Made by a program: the position numbers and the translations under genes. The notes under the pieces are model-generated. The model worked only from the letters and a program-made list of their open reading frames with translations, was not told the origin of the DNA and did no database searches. Positions 28,021 to 36,357 of a stretch of DNA of 64,000 nucleotides are shown in pieces (the first letter of the stretch is position 1; every line of letters begins with the position of its first letter). This stretch comes from Polyangia bacterium (GTDB lineage: Bacteria; Myxococcota_A; Polyangia; Nannocystales; Nannocystaceae): positions 62,001-126,000 of the forward strand of contig JAUHWG010000025.1 of the NCBI GenBank assembly GCA_030424595.1. Direction: 5' to 3'.

Positions 28021-29118
28021 CTAGCCGCGCATCTTCACGGCGACGACGATCGCCACGATCACGGCGATGATCGCGAGAACCAGGCCGACGATCTTGCCGA
28101 CGCTGTATGGACGCTCACCGGAGACCTTGCCGCTGCGGGCGTTGACGACGAAGCGATAGACCTTGTCGTTGAAGCGAAAGCTCGAGATCCACAGCGGCAG
28201 CAGGCAGTGCTTGAAGGTGATGTCGGTGTGGCGGATGTCCATCGTCGAGATCCGCTGCTCATCACCGCCGATGTCGCGGCAGATCGCCGCCTCGACCGCG
28301 GGCTTCATCAGCACCTGGGCGCGGCGCCAGCCGTCCTCTAGGCCGACCTTGTACTGCTCGGTGATAAAGCCGCTGAGAAACGCGGCGCTGTAGGGCTTGA
28401 GCTCGTCGAGGTCCCAGGGCCAGAGCTTGCGGATGAGCTTCTCCGGCAGGGTCTCGGAGGCGCAGACCAGGACATCGTCAAAGGGGATCTCGACGCGACC
28501 GCGGGTCCGATGCCAGCGGGTCTTCTGGACCCGGCGGCTCTTCTCGTTGCCCTCGCTGTCGGTGTAGGACTCGGTGACGTAGTAGTGCTCGCCGCGCTCG
28601 CCGGTGTAGCGGGTCGTGCTCTCGCTGTCGTAGGTCCAGTAGGGGATGTAGACGCCGTCCATGCCCTGGGTCTCCGCCCGCGACTTGAGGGCGTTCGGGG
28701 CGAACCAGCGCTTCTTGACCCAGGTCTTGAAGCTCTCCTTGGCGATCTTGCGGTCGATCTTGAAGGGGAGCACCGAGTCGGGGACGAGCACGGCCTCGTC
28801 GTTCTCGACGGCGACGACCACCGGCGACCCGCAAAAGGCGCAGTGATCGGACTGGCCGGCGATCATCGTCTCGGCGCCGCAGCCCTCGCAGCGGATCGTG
28901 TGCCCGCCCTCGACGATCTGGCTGGCGGGGGCGGTGCGGGCGTTGACCAGGGCGTCGCGGAAGTCGTGCTCGACGACCTCGCCGTCGACCTCGATCTCCT
29001 GCTTGTGCCCGCAGTAGGGGCACTCCAGGAGCTCCTCGCCCGGCTTGAAGGTCAGCGACGAGCCGCAGGAGTCGCAAGGGAAGGTGTGCTTGCCGGCGTG
29101 CTCGTCCTGGTCTGCCAT
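28021..29118 (-). CDS. Zinc-ribbon membrane protein (TFIIB-type ribbon)
   Basis: A 365-aa protein with two N-terminal zinc ribbons: CDSCGSSLTFKPGEELLECPYCG (CxxC pair 1) and CEGCG with CAFCG about 20 residues on (pair 2). A middle part (130-300) contains VYIPYWTYDSESTTRYTGERG and LKPYSAAFLSGFITEQY; the end is a single membrane helix (VGKIVGLVLAIIAVIVAIVVAV). This architecture is often annotated as primosomal protein N'-like or TFIIB zinc ribbon protein, but it lacks helicase motifs, so that name is misleading. Role unknown. Start at 29118 (MADQDEHAG). Confidence 0.75.
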   Translation of the reverse strand: MADQDEHAGKHTFPCDSCGSSLTFKPGEELLECPYCGHKQEIEVDGEVVEHDFRDALVNARTAPASQIVEGGHTIRCEGCGAETMIAGQSDHCAFCGSPVVVAVENDEAVLVPDSVLPFKIDRKIAKESFKTWVKKRWFAPNALKSRAETQGMDGVYIPYWTYDSESTTRYTGERGEHYYVTESYTDSEGNEKSRRVQKTRWHRTRGRVEIPFDDVLVCASETLPEKLIRKLWPWDLDELKPYSAAFLSGFITEQYKVGLEDGWRRAQVLMKPAVEAAICRDIGGDEQRISTMDIRHTDITFKHCLLPLWISSFRFNDKVYRFVVNARSGKVSGERPYSVGKIVGLVLAIIAVIVAIVVAVKMRG

Positions 29119-29149
29119 CGCCCGGGAGGATACACGCGGGGCGGCGAGT

Positions 29150-29203
29150 CTGGCCACTGCTGGCCGCTGCTGGCGACTCCTGGCCGCTGCTGGCTGGCCA
29201 CTG
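29150..29203. repeat. 10-bp tandem repeat
   Basis: Five 10-bp units of the CTGGCCGCTG/CTGGCCACTG kind (one varies to CTGGCGACTC, and four extra bases precede the last) fill the gap between the zinc-ribbon gene start and the SGNH hydrolase stop. Confidence 0.7.
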
Positions 29204-29213
29204 GGGGCGGATC

Positions 29214-30701
29214 CTAGCCGGGCTCGCGCTCGACCACCAAGAGGTACTCGCCGGCGGTCTCGATCCCCTGGCTGACGTAGGTGTCGAGGACGAGGTGGTA
29301 GGTGCCCGGCGAGAGCTCGGCGGTCAGCGAGCCGTCGGCGCGGGCGATGCAGCCGTCGCCGCTCGCCGAATCGTCGACCAGGTGGAGGTCGACGTCGACG
29401 TCACCGCGATCGATGACGATCGCCCGCAGCGTGGTCGTCTCCGTGATCTCGAGGCGGTAGTAGACCTCCCGCCCGGACTCGTCTTGATCGGCGTTGCAGC
29501 CGGGGTAGCTGTCGATCTCCGCGACCCCGTCGACGCTGGTGTCGCGGCGATCGCCGAAGGGGAGGGCGGGGATGAGGTAGGGGTCGCCCGGGAGCCCTGC
29601 GCCCGCGAGCTGGTGCAGCGGCGGATCGAGCTCGTCGACGCCGCCGAGGGTGATGCGGGCGCGGTCGAGCGCCTCCAGCGAGAGGAGGTTGCGGATGTTG
29701 GCGGCGTAGGCCATCGCCCCGGGCTCGAAGACGCAGGCGCCGGCCTTGGCGGCCGCGCGGTGGATCCCGTCGTCGGCGAGCCCGTGATCCTCGAGGTCGA
29801 CGAGCTCGCGGTGAAAGTCGATGAAGGGGATCTGGTGGGCCTGGGCGATCGAGCGGATCACCGCGTTGTAGATCGGCACCTGCGCGTCGGCGTCGGGGTT
29901 GTCGTCGCGGGGCATGATCGAGGTGAGGATCGGGACGACCCCCTGGCTCGTCAGGGTCTCGACGAGGGTGAGCATCGACCCGCCGTAGGCGTGGACGCTG
30001 CCGAGGTTGATGTCGTTGGTGCCGTACATGATCACGGCGAAGCGGGGGTCGGCGGCGTCGATCTCGAGCTGGAGGGCGGAGGGGTCGCCCTTGATCGCCG
30101 TGACCGCGCTCCAGCCGACGGTCGCGCAGAGGCTGGTCCGGCCGAAGGAGCTGGTCCCGTCGACGTCGGCGCGGAAGGTGTCGATCGCGTCCCAGAGCTG
30201 GTCGCGGCCGAAGAGGTCGATCTTCCCGTTGTCGTCGAAGCAGTGGAGGAAGTTCTGCGAGACGGTCGACGACGCGCCGATCTTGGCGAAGACATCGCCG
30301 CGGCGGGGCGCCGCCTCGGCGATCGCCGCGATCGAGGCGGCGACGTAGGGGGTGACCGGCGAGTGGGTGCGGCCGTCGACGTAGAGCTCTGGGGCGAAGG
30401 GCGGCAGGTCGCCGGTGTCGGTGTCCGAATCCGTATCGGTGTCGGGGTCCGTGTCGACGCCGGTGCTGCTCTCCGACGTCGGGCCTGTGCTCGTTGAGCC
30501 GGCGTTGCCAGTGGCGCTGCCGGTGGCGCTGGTCGTCTGGTCGCCGGTCTCGGTGGTGCCCTCGGTGGCGGTGCTCGCCGTGGCGCTGTCCGAGGAGCTC
30601 CCGGCCTCGTCGGTCGCCGTGAGCCCCGCGCTGTCGTCGCCACAGCCGACGGCGGCGGAAGTGAGCGCGACGAGGAGCGGTATCGGGGGCAGGCGCGACA
30701 T
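29214..30701 (-). CDS. SGNH/GDSL-type hydrolase lipoprotein
   Basis: A 495-aa lipoprotein: signal with AAVGC lipobox (Cys20), Ser/Thr/Gly/Asp-rich linker (about 25-100, including DTDPDTDTDSDTDTGD), then an SGNH hydrolase fold: block I as KIGASSTVS (GAS in place of GDS; the Ser is kept), block III as MYGTNDI, and block V as DDGIH. A C-terminal domain after about residue 380 (YYRLEITETTTLRAIVIDRGD...) resembles pre-peptidase PPC domains. It likely deacylates a lipid or polysaccharide at the cell surface. The start at 30701 gives the lipoprotein signal; the frame stays open far upstream only as the shadow of the next gene. Confidence 0.8.
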   Translation of the reverse strand: MSRLPPIPLLVALTSAAVGCGDDSAGLTATDEAGSSSDSATASTATEGTTETGDQTTSATGSATGNAGSTSTGPTSESSTGVDTDPDTDTDSDTDTGDLPPFAPELYVDGRTHSPVTPYVAASIAAIAEAAPRRGDVFAKIGASSTVSQNFLHCFDDNGKIDLFGRDQLWDAIDTFRADVDGTSSFGRTSLCATVGWSAVTAIKGDPSALQLEIDAADPRFAVIMYGTNDINLGSVHAYGGSMLTLVETLTSQGVVPILTSIMPRDDNPDADAQVPIYNAVIRSIAQAHQIPFIDFHRELVDLEDHGLADDGIHRAAAKAGACVFEPGAMAYAANIRNLLSLEALDRARITLGGVDELDPPLHQLAGAGLPGDPYLIPALPFGDRRDTSVDGVAEIDSYPGCNADQDESGREVYYRLEITETTTLRAIVIDRGDVDVDLHLVDDSASGDGCIARADGSLTAELSPGTYHLVLDTYVSQGIETAGEYLLVVEREPG

Positions 30702-30791
30702 CGCGCAGAGCCTAGTTCTGATTATCGCCCCTCGCCAGCCAGATCGACACTCTTTGGGGCGCCCCGCAGCGGCGCCGGGCATACTCGGCGG

Positions 30792-32741
30792 ATGTCTCGT
30801 CGCCTCCGCGGCCTCCCACGCGTCCTCCTCTCCGGCCTCGCCCTCCCGCTGGCGCTCTGTCAGCTGAGCGCTTGCAACTGCAACAAGTCCGGGGGCGGAG
30901 GCGAAGGCGCGGCCGCCGGCTTCGCCCCGATCGACTCGCGGATGCCGGGTCCGGTCTTCGAGGAGCTGTCTTCGCCCGCGGGCTTCATCGACGGCGGTCT
31001 CGGCTACATCGCCTTCAAGCCGGGGGTGGCCCAGAAGTGGCTCCAGGGGGTGCCGATGCCCTCGGATCTCGCCCGCGATGTCGCCCGCGCCGGCGACGAG
31101 CTGGGCGTCGATCTCCGCAGCGGCGACGTGCTGACCCACTTCGGCGTCGACCCTGAGGGGGTCGTGTCGATGACCCTCGGGCGGCCCCTCCTGGGGGACG
31201 GCGAGGCGCTCTTCGACGAGATGGCGAACGTGCCGCCGCCGAAGCCGGACGCGTTCCCAGGCGACGGTGACAACAGCGCGAACGTGCCGCCGGCGCTCGC
31301 CAGCCGGGTCGGCGCGGTCGGCTTTCACTTCCGGGTGCACGTGCCGATCCTCAACAGCGAGCCCTTCGCCCGCGAGCTCAAGCGTCTGCCGCCGGACGGC
31401 AAGCTGAACGCGCCGATCTGCGCGGAGCTCCAGCCGAACGTGCTCTGCGCCGCCGACGCGGAGGCGCTGGTGCTCGTCCGCGAGATGGGCAAGGCCCTGG
31501 TCGGCGACGTCTTCCTCTACCCGGCGAAGATGGGCTCGATCTCCGACGCCGAGCGCCGGCCAGCGATCGACGCGGCGCTCAAGATCGAGAAGGGCTCGGC
31601 GCCGGTGACCCTGAGCGGCGACGCGGCGGGCTATGTCGACGCGACCAAGCTCCGCGAGTTCGCCACGGTCGTCTCGGTCGGCGACACCGCCAGGAGCCTG
31701 CGCTGGTCCGACGCCGTCGGCGAGCGGGTCGAGCGGGAGCGGCGTGCGCTCAAGGCGCTCGACAACCTGCGGGCGACCCGGCTCCTCCTCCGCGGCGCCC
31801 GCTACGAGGTCGCGATCTCCGACGAGGCGATCCGCAGCACCTTCTCTTGGGAGCCGACCGACGCCGAGGCGGCGAAGACCCTCGAGACGATGCTGAGCCA
31901 CACCGGTCTCGCCCTCGACGCGCCGTCGATCGACGGGCTGTGCAGCAACAGCCTCGTCTGCTTTCGCAGCGGCGGTCTCCCCTCGCTGGACGCCCTCAGC
32001 GAGCTCGCCACCGGCATCTACGCGGCGCCGGTGAAGGAGTTCGGCCGGGTCATGGACGACGCCGACGACTTCGGTCCGCTGGTCATCGCCCTCGAGACCT
32101 GGCCCAACGTTCTCGGCGCCGCCAAGACCTGGCCGCAGCAGGAGGCTCGCGGACCCGAGGCGGCGATCATCAGCCAGGTGATGGGCGCGCTCGACAACTT
32201 CGCCGGGGCCGGCGGCTCGCTGCGCTCCCTGATGATGCCGAAGGGCAGGGGGGTGCCGGCGCTCGACTTCGTCGGCTACATGCGGGTCTCGGGGGCCGAG
32301 ATCGGGATCGTCCGCGGAATGCTCGCCCTCGCCGGTCAGCGCCTGAACCCGGTCGAGATCGAAGGGGTCTCCGGAAAGGTCGAGTCGCTCGCGATCCCCG
32401 AGGAGGTGCAGGCCTCCCTCTTCATGATCACGGACGAGAAGACCGCGAAGGTCGGCGATCGGGACGTCGAGGTCGGCTGGATGGCGGCGGCGGACGGGGT
32501 CGATCGGATCACCTGGCTCCTCGGCCTCGACCGCGAGTCGTCGATCGAGCCGGCGGTCTACTTCGAGATCCCGGATCTGACCCGCCTGATCGCGTCCGTC
32601 CCGGAGGCGGAGCGGGAGATCGGGACCTTCCGGGCCTGGCTCGCCGGCAAGAGCGTCCGCTTCGCGGCGGACGTCGTCGACGGTCGCCCGCGCTTTGACT
32701 CCTTCTTCGGCAAGGTCCCGGGGGCGGCGAAGGCGGAGTAG
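30792..32741 (+). CDS. Large lipoprotein of unknown function
   Basis: A 649-aa protein with a lipoprotein signal (PLALCQLSAC, lipidation at Cys28, then NCNK and a Gly-rich linker). The body is all soluble, alternating alpha/beta, with no cysteine clusters or catalytic motif that I can identify; blocks such as FAPIDSRMPGPVFEELSSPAG and SLMMPKGRGVPALDFVGYMRVSGAE are not from a family I know. It is divergent from the SGNH lipoprotein gene with a 90-bp gap, so the two probably share a regulatory region. Confidence 0.75.
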   Translation: MSRRLRGLPRVLLSGLALPLALCQLSACNCNKSGGGGEGAAAGFAPIDSRMPGPVFEELSSPAGFIDGGLGYIAFKPGVAQKWLQGVPMPSDLARDVARAGDELGVDLRSGDVLTHFGVDPEGVVSMTLGRPLLGDGEALFDEMANVPPPKPDAFPGDGDNSANVPPALASRVGAVGFHFRVHVPILNSEPFARELKRLPPDGKLNAPICAELQPNVLCAADAEALVLVREMGKALVGDVFLYPAKMGSISDAERRPAIDAALKIEKGSAPVTLSGDAAGYVDATKLREFATVVSVGDTARSLRWSDAVGERVERERRALKALDNLRATRLLLRGARYEVAISDEAIRSTFSWEPTDAEAAKTLETMLSHTGLALDAPSIDGLCSNSLVCFRSGGLPSLDALSELATGIYAAPVKEFGRVMDDADDFGPLVIALETWPNVLGAAKTWPQQEARGPEAAIISQVMGALDNFAGAGGSLRSLMMPKGRGVPALDFVGYMRVSGAEIGIVRGMLALAGQRLNPVEIEGVSGKVESLAIPEEVQASLFMITDEKTAKVGDRDVEVGWMAAADGVDRITWLLGLDRESSIEPAVYFEIPDLTRLIASVPEAEREIGTFRAWLAGKSVRFAADVVDGRPRFDSFFGKVPGAAKAE

Positions 32742-32922
32742 CTCGCGCTGGGTTTGCGCCGCGCTCCCGCGGCGCTCGTCCGAGATCGCCGGGCGCCCCT
32801 GAGCTCTGGCCCGGCAGGCAGTGGGGCCTCCGGAACCCAACGCGCGGTCGGAGGCTGGGCGCTGCTGTCGCGGGCTTCTCAAGGGGGGGCGGCGGTTGGT
32901 ATCCTCCGCCCCGCGGCGACCT

Positions 32923-34089
32923 ATGGGTTCGTACCCGATCACGGCATTCTCGGCGACCAACGCGATGGGCAACACGACCGCCGAGGTGGTGGCGGCGCTC
33001 GACGCTGGGCGTTCGGGTTTGCGGCCCTGCCCGCCGGAGTTCGGGCTCGAGGGGATCTGCGGCGTGGTCCCAGGGCCGCTCCCGCCGCTGCCCTCGGCGC
33101 TGGTCGACTACGACTCCCGCCTGACCCGGATCGCCCAGGTCTCGCTCGACGACCTCAGTCGACCCCTGGAGGCCGCCCGCAAGCGCTGGGGCGCCGATCG
33201 GATCGGCCTCATCCTCGGCACGAGCACCGGCGGGATCTACGAGACTGAGCGGGCCTACCGTCACCTCGCGGAGCACGGCGCGTTGCCTGCGGGGTACTCG
33301 GTGGAGCGTCAGCACGCGCTCCACGCCGGGCTCCACGTCGTCCGCATGCTCACGGATCTGCGCGGGCCCTCCTATGTCGTCTCGACCGCCTGCTCGTCGA
33401 GCGCCCGGGTCTGCGCCGGGGCGATGCGCCTCCTCGACGCGGCGGTCTGCGACGCGGTGCTCGTCGGCGGTGTCGACAGCCTCTGCGGCCTGACCTTGCG
33501 GGGGTTCTCGGGCCTGGAGGTGCGCTCGCTCGACGCCTGCCGGCCCTTCTCGAGCGAGCGAGCCGGGATCAACATCGGCGAGGGCGCGGCCTGGCTGCTC
33601 CTAGAGCGCCTCGGCGACGGTCCTGCGCGGCTCCTCGGCGTCGGCGAGAGCGGCGACGCCTACCACATGACGAGCCCGCACCCGGAGGGTCTCGGGGCTC
33701 GTCTGGCGATGGAGCGGGCGATCGAGGCCGGCGGGATCGACCCGTCCGAGGTGGGCCACGTCAACGTCCACGGCACCGGCACCCAGCAAAACGACGCGAT
33801 CGAGGGGAGGGCGATCCTCGATCTCCTCGGCCCGGAGGTCGCTGTCGTCGCGACCAAGGGCTACACCGGTCACCTCCTCGGCGCTGCCGGGGCTACCGAG
33901 CTGGTCCTTACGGTCGCTGCGCTCGACGGCGGCTTTCTCCCGGCGAGCGTCGGCTCAGCCCCTGTCGACGCCTCGATCGGCGTCCAGGTCAACGTCGAGC
34001 GCCGCGACTTCGTCAGCCGGGCGGCGCTCTCCAACTCCTTCGCGTTCGGCGGCTCGAACGTCAGCGTGCTCCTCGGGAGAGGTGGATGA
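32923..34089 (+). CDS. Beta-ketoacyl-ACP synthase (KAS II-like)
   Basis: A 388-aa ketosynthase. The catalytic triad is intact: Cys157 in STACSSSA, His283 in NVHGTGTQQND and His317 in KGYTGHLLGAAG, with Lys312 in the usual place. It condenses malonyl-ACP with an acyl thioester. It leads a tightly packed run with a chain-length-factor-like protein (ATGA overlap), a dehydratase (ATGA overlap) and a ketoreductase, which is the composition of aryl-polyene or dialkylresorcinol clusters rather than housekeeping fatty-acid synthesis. Start at 32923 (MGSYPITAFS). Confidence 0.9.
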   Translation: MGSYPITAFSATNAMGNTTAEVVAALDAGRSGLRPCPPEFGLEGICGVVPGPLPPLPSALVDYDSRLTRIAQVSLDDLSRPLEAARKRWGADRIGLILGTSTGGIYETERAYRHLAEHGALPAGYSVERQHALHAGLHVVRMLTDLRGPSYVVSTACSSSARVCAGAMRLLDAAVCDAVLVGGVDSLCGLTLRGFSGLEVRSLDACRPFSSERAGINIGEGAAWLLLERLGDGPARLLGVGESGDAYHMTSPHPEGLGARLAMERAIEAGGIDPSEVGHVNVHGTGTQQNDAIEGRAILDLLGPEVAVVATKGYTGHLLGAAGATELVLTVAALDGGFLPASVGSAPVDASIGVQVNVERRDFVSRAALSNSFAFGGSNVSVLLGRGG

Positions 34090-34865
34090 GCGCGCTCCTC
34101 CCCGAGCTCTCGATCACCGGGATCGCCTTCTGGGCGCCGGGCTACGACGATCCGCTCAAGCTCGAGGCGGCCGATCCTGCGATCAAGGCGCCCGAGGCGG
34201 AGCTCCTGCCGGCGCGCCTGCGACGGCGCTGCTCGCTCCTCACGCGGATGAGCGCCGAGGTGGTCGCCCGCGCGAGCGACCAAGCGGGGATCGAGCCCAG
34301 CGCTGCGACGGTGATCCTGGCCTCGGTCTACGGCGAGATCCTGACGACCGGGCAGCTCCTGTCGATGATGACAGAGGATCCGAGCAGCCCGCTGTCGCCG
34401 ACGCGCTTCCACAATAGCGTCCACAACACGGCGATCGGCTATATCTCGATCGCGACCGAGAACCACAGCGGCAGCACGGCGATCAGCGCCGGATCCGCGA
34501 CCGTGGCGATGGCCCTGCTGGAGGCGGCGACGACGGTGGCGGCGGGGCAGGGCCCGGTCGTGGTCGCGATCGTCGAGGAGCCCCTGCCCGAGGGGCTCGC
34601 CAGCGATGGCGGCGTCTACGACGGGCTGGCGGTCGCCTTTGTCGTCGAGTCCCGCCGCGAGGCCGGGGTGCAGGTGCGGCTGACCCAGGCCAAGGCCCCA
34701 GAGCCCCTGCCGGAGCTCCCCGAGAGCTTCGCCGCGAACCCCTGCGCCGGCGCGGTCGCGGTCGCCGCGGCGCTCCTCGGCGATGTCGCCGTCGTCCCCC
34801 TGGGGCCGACCAACTCGCGGGACCGAGGCTGGGTCCTCGAGGTCGAGGGTCGAGGGCGCCGATGA
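34086..34865 (+). CDS. Beta-ketoacyl synthase N-terminal-like, chain-length factor type
   Basis: A 259-aa truncated ketosynthase homologue (ketoacyl-synt_2 family). The family-typical stretch TRFHNSVHNTAIGYISIAT lies near residues 100-118, and the position of the catalytic Cys is occupied by SAGSATVAMA, so it lacks the nucleophile. In aryl-polyene clusters an equivalent protein partners the active KS and is thought to set chain length. It overlaps the KS gene and the dehydratase gene by four bases each (ATGA). Confidence 0.85.
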   Translation: MSALLPELSITGIAFWAPGYDDPLKLEAADPAIKAPEAELLPARLRRRCSLLTRMSAEVVARASDQAGIEPSAATVILASVYGEILTTGQLLSMMTEDPSSPLSPTRFHNSVHNTAIGYISIATENHSGSTAISAGSATVAMALLEAATTVAAGQGPVVVAIVEEPLPEGLASDGGVYDGLAVAFVVESRREAGVQVRLTQAKAPEPLPELPESFAANPCAGAVAVAAALLGDVAVVPLGPTNSRDRGWVLEVEGRGRR

Positions 34866-35368
34866 GCGACGAGCAGGGGCGGGAGGGGGCGCTGCCGGAG
34901 GTCGATCTCGCGGCGCTGCCGACGATCGCGGAGATGCTGCCCCACCGGCCGCCGATGATCCTCATCGACGCGGTCACGGCCTTCGACTTCGAGACCATCA
35001 CCTGCACCCGCCGAATCGACGCCAGCGAGCCCTACGTGATCGACGGCAAGGTCTCGGCCGCGGTCGCGATCGAGTACCTCGCGCAGACGGTGGCCACCCA
35101 GCGCGGCCTCGACGGGCTCCTCCGCGGCCTTCCCGTGGTCAAGGGGGTGCTCGCGGCCTGCCGGAGCATGAGCCTCCACGTCGGCGAGTTTGCGGTCGGT
35201 GATGAGCTGACGATCCACGCCCAGTCGCTCGGCCAGATGGCCCACATCGCCAGCTTCCGCGGGAGGATCGAGCGCGCCGGGGTGCTCGTCGCCGAGGCGG
35301 TCATCCAGGTCGCCGAACTACCGGCCGATGCGATGCCGACTCCGGCAAGCGCGCAGGCCGCGACCTAG
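34862..35368 (+). CDS. Hotdog-fold 3-hydroxyacyl-ACP dehydratase (ApeP/FabZ-like)
   Basis: A 168-aa protein with the FabZ/ApeP signature MLPHRPPMILID (residues 25-36, His28 catalytic-like) and AIEYLAQTVATQRG, which matches the second helix of the hotdog fold. It removes water from 3-hydroxyacyl-ACP to give the conjugated enoyl chain. It overlaps its upstream neighbour by four bases and is followed 35 bp later by the ketoreductase. The aryl-polyene-type variant is preferred because of the surrounding KS and chain-length-factor genes. Confidence 0.82.
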   Translation: MSDEQGREGALPEVDLAALPTIAEMLPHRPPMILIDAVTAFDFETITCTRRIDASEPYVIDGKVSAAVAIEYLAQTVATQRGLDGLLRGLPVVKGVLAACRSMSLHVGEFAVGDELTIHAQSLGQMAHIASFRGRIERAGVLVAEAVIQVAELPADAMPTPASAQAAT

Positions 35369-35403
35369 ACGCTGCGCAGACGCTGCGCCAACTCAGGACT
35401 TCT

Positions 35404-36150
35404 ATGCCGATCCCCACAAAGGACGAGAACCCACCGCGGGCCCTGATCACCGGCGCGAGCCGGGGGATCGGGGCGGCCGTCGCCGAGGCCCTCGCGGCCG
35501 CCGGCCATCCGGTCATCATCAACTACCGAAGCCGCTCCGACGCGGCCGAGGAGGTCGCCGAGCGGATCCGATCGGCCGGCGGCGAGGCCGTGCTGAGCGC
35601 CTTCGACGTCGGTGATGCGGAGGCCTCGCATGCCGCGCTTGCTGCGCTCCTGGAGGACCCGCGACCCATCGGCGTGGTCGTCAACAACGCCGGGATCGCC
35701 CGCGACGCCCCCTTCCCGATGCTCCGCGCCGAGGACTGGCGAGACGTCCTGCGGACCACCTTGGACGGCTTCTTCAACGTCACCCAGCCGCTGGTGATGA
35801 AGATGGTCCGCCGCCGCTTCGGCCGCGTGATCAACATGAGCTCGGTCTCTGGCGTCGCCGGCAATCGCGGCCAGGTGGCCTACGCGGCCGCCAAGGCCGG
35901 CATCATCGGCGCGACCAAGTCGCTCGCGATCGAGCTCGGCCGCCGCGGCGTGACCGTCAACGCGGTCGCCCCGGGGCTCATCGATACGGAGATGCTCGAG
36001 GGGGTGCCCCTCGATCGGGTGCTCCCGCGGATCCCGAGCAATCGTCTGGGGACCCCCACAGAGGTGGCGGACCTGGTCGCGTTCCTCGCCAGCCCGAAGG
36101 CGTCGTACATCACCGGCCAGGTGATCGGCATCAACGGCGGGATGATCTAG
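35404..36150 (+). CDS. 3-oxoacyl-ACP reductase FabG-type
   Basis: A 248-aa short-chain dehydrogenase. TGASRGIG at residues 16-23 binds NADPH, NNAG follows at 94-97, and the catalytic residues Ser147, Tyr160 and Lys164 (YAAAK) are in place. C-terminal SPKASYITGQVIGINGG is standard for FabG. It reduces the 3-keto group made by the ketosynthase upstream, with 35 bp spacing. It is most likely the ketoreductase of the aryl-polyene-like cassette. Confidence 0.92.
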   Translation: MPIPTKDENPPRALITGASRGIGAAVAEALAAAGHPVIINYRSRSDAAEEVAERIRSAGGEAVLSAFDVGDAEASHAALAALLEDPRPIGVVVNNAGIARDAPFPMLRAEDWRDVLRTTLDGFFNVTQPLVMKMVRRRFGRVINMSSVSGVAGNRGQVAYAAAKAGIIGATKSLAIELGRRGVTVNAVAPGLIDTEMLEGVPLDRVLPRIPSNRLGTPTEVADLVAFLASPKASYITGQVIGINGGMI

Positions 36151-36357
36151 GAGGCCGTGCTCGCCTCGCGGCCTTGGACGTCGGCTCTTCGCGAGGGATC
36201 CCGCACTGTGAGGGCCGGATCGCCGGGGCTGGACTTGGCCGCGAGTCGCGGTAAGGAGTTCGTCGTCGTGCCCTGTCCTGTTGTGCGTGTCGTCGAGAAC
36301 GAGGGGGCGAGAGCGAGCGCAGCCGCTCCTCGTGACTGCTAGGATGGCCCTTCGCGC

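Noticed and set aside
28021..29118. Primosomal helicase PriA.
   Set aside because: Zinc ribbons are present but Walker and helicase motifs are missing.
29214..32975. A single 1253-aa minus-strand protein.
   Set aside because: Only the last 495 codons, from 30701, are the SGNH lipoprotein; the rest is antisense to the lipoprotein at 30792-32741.
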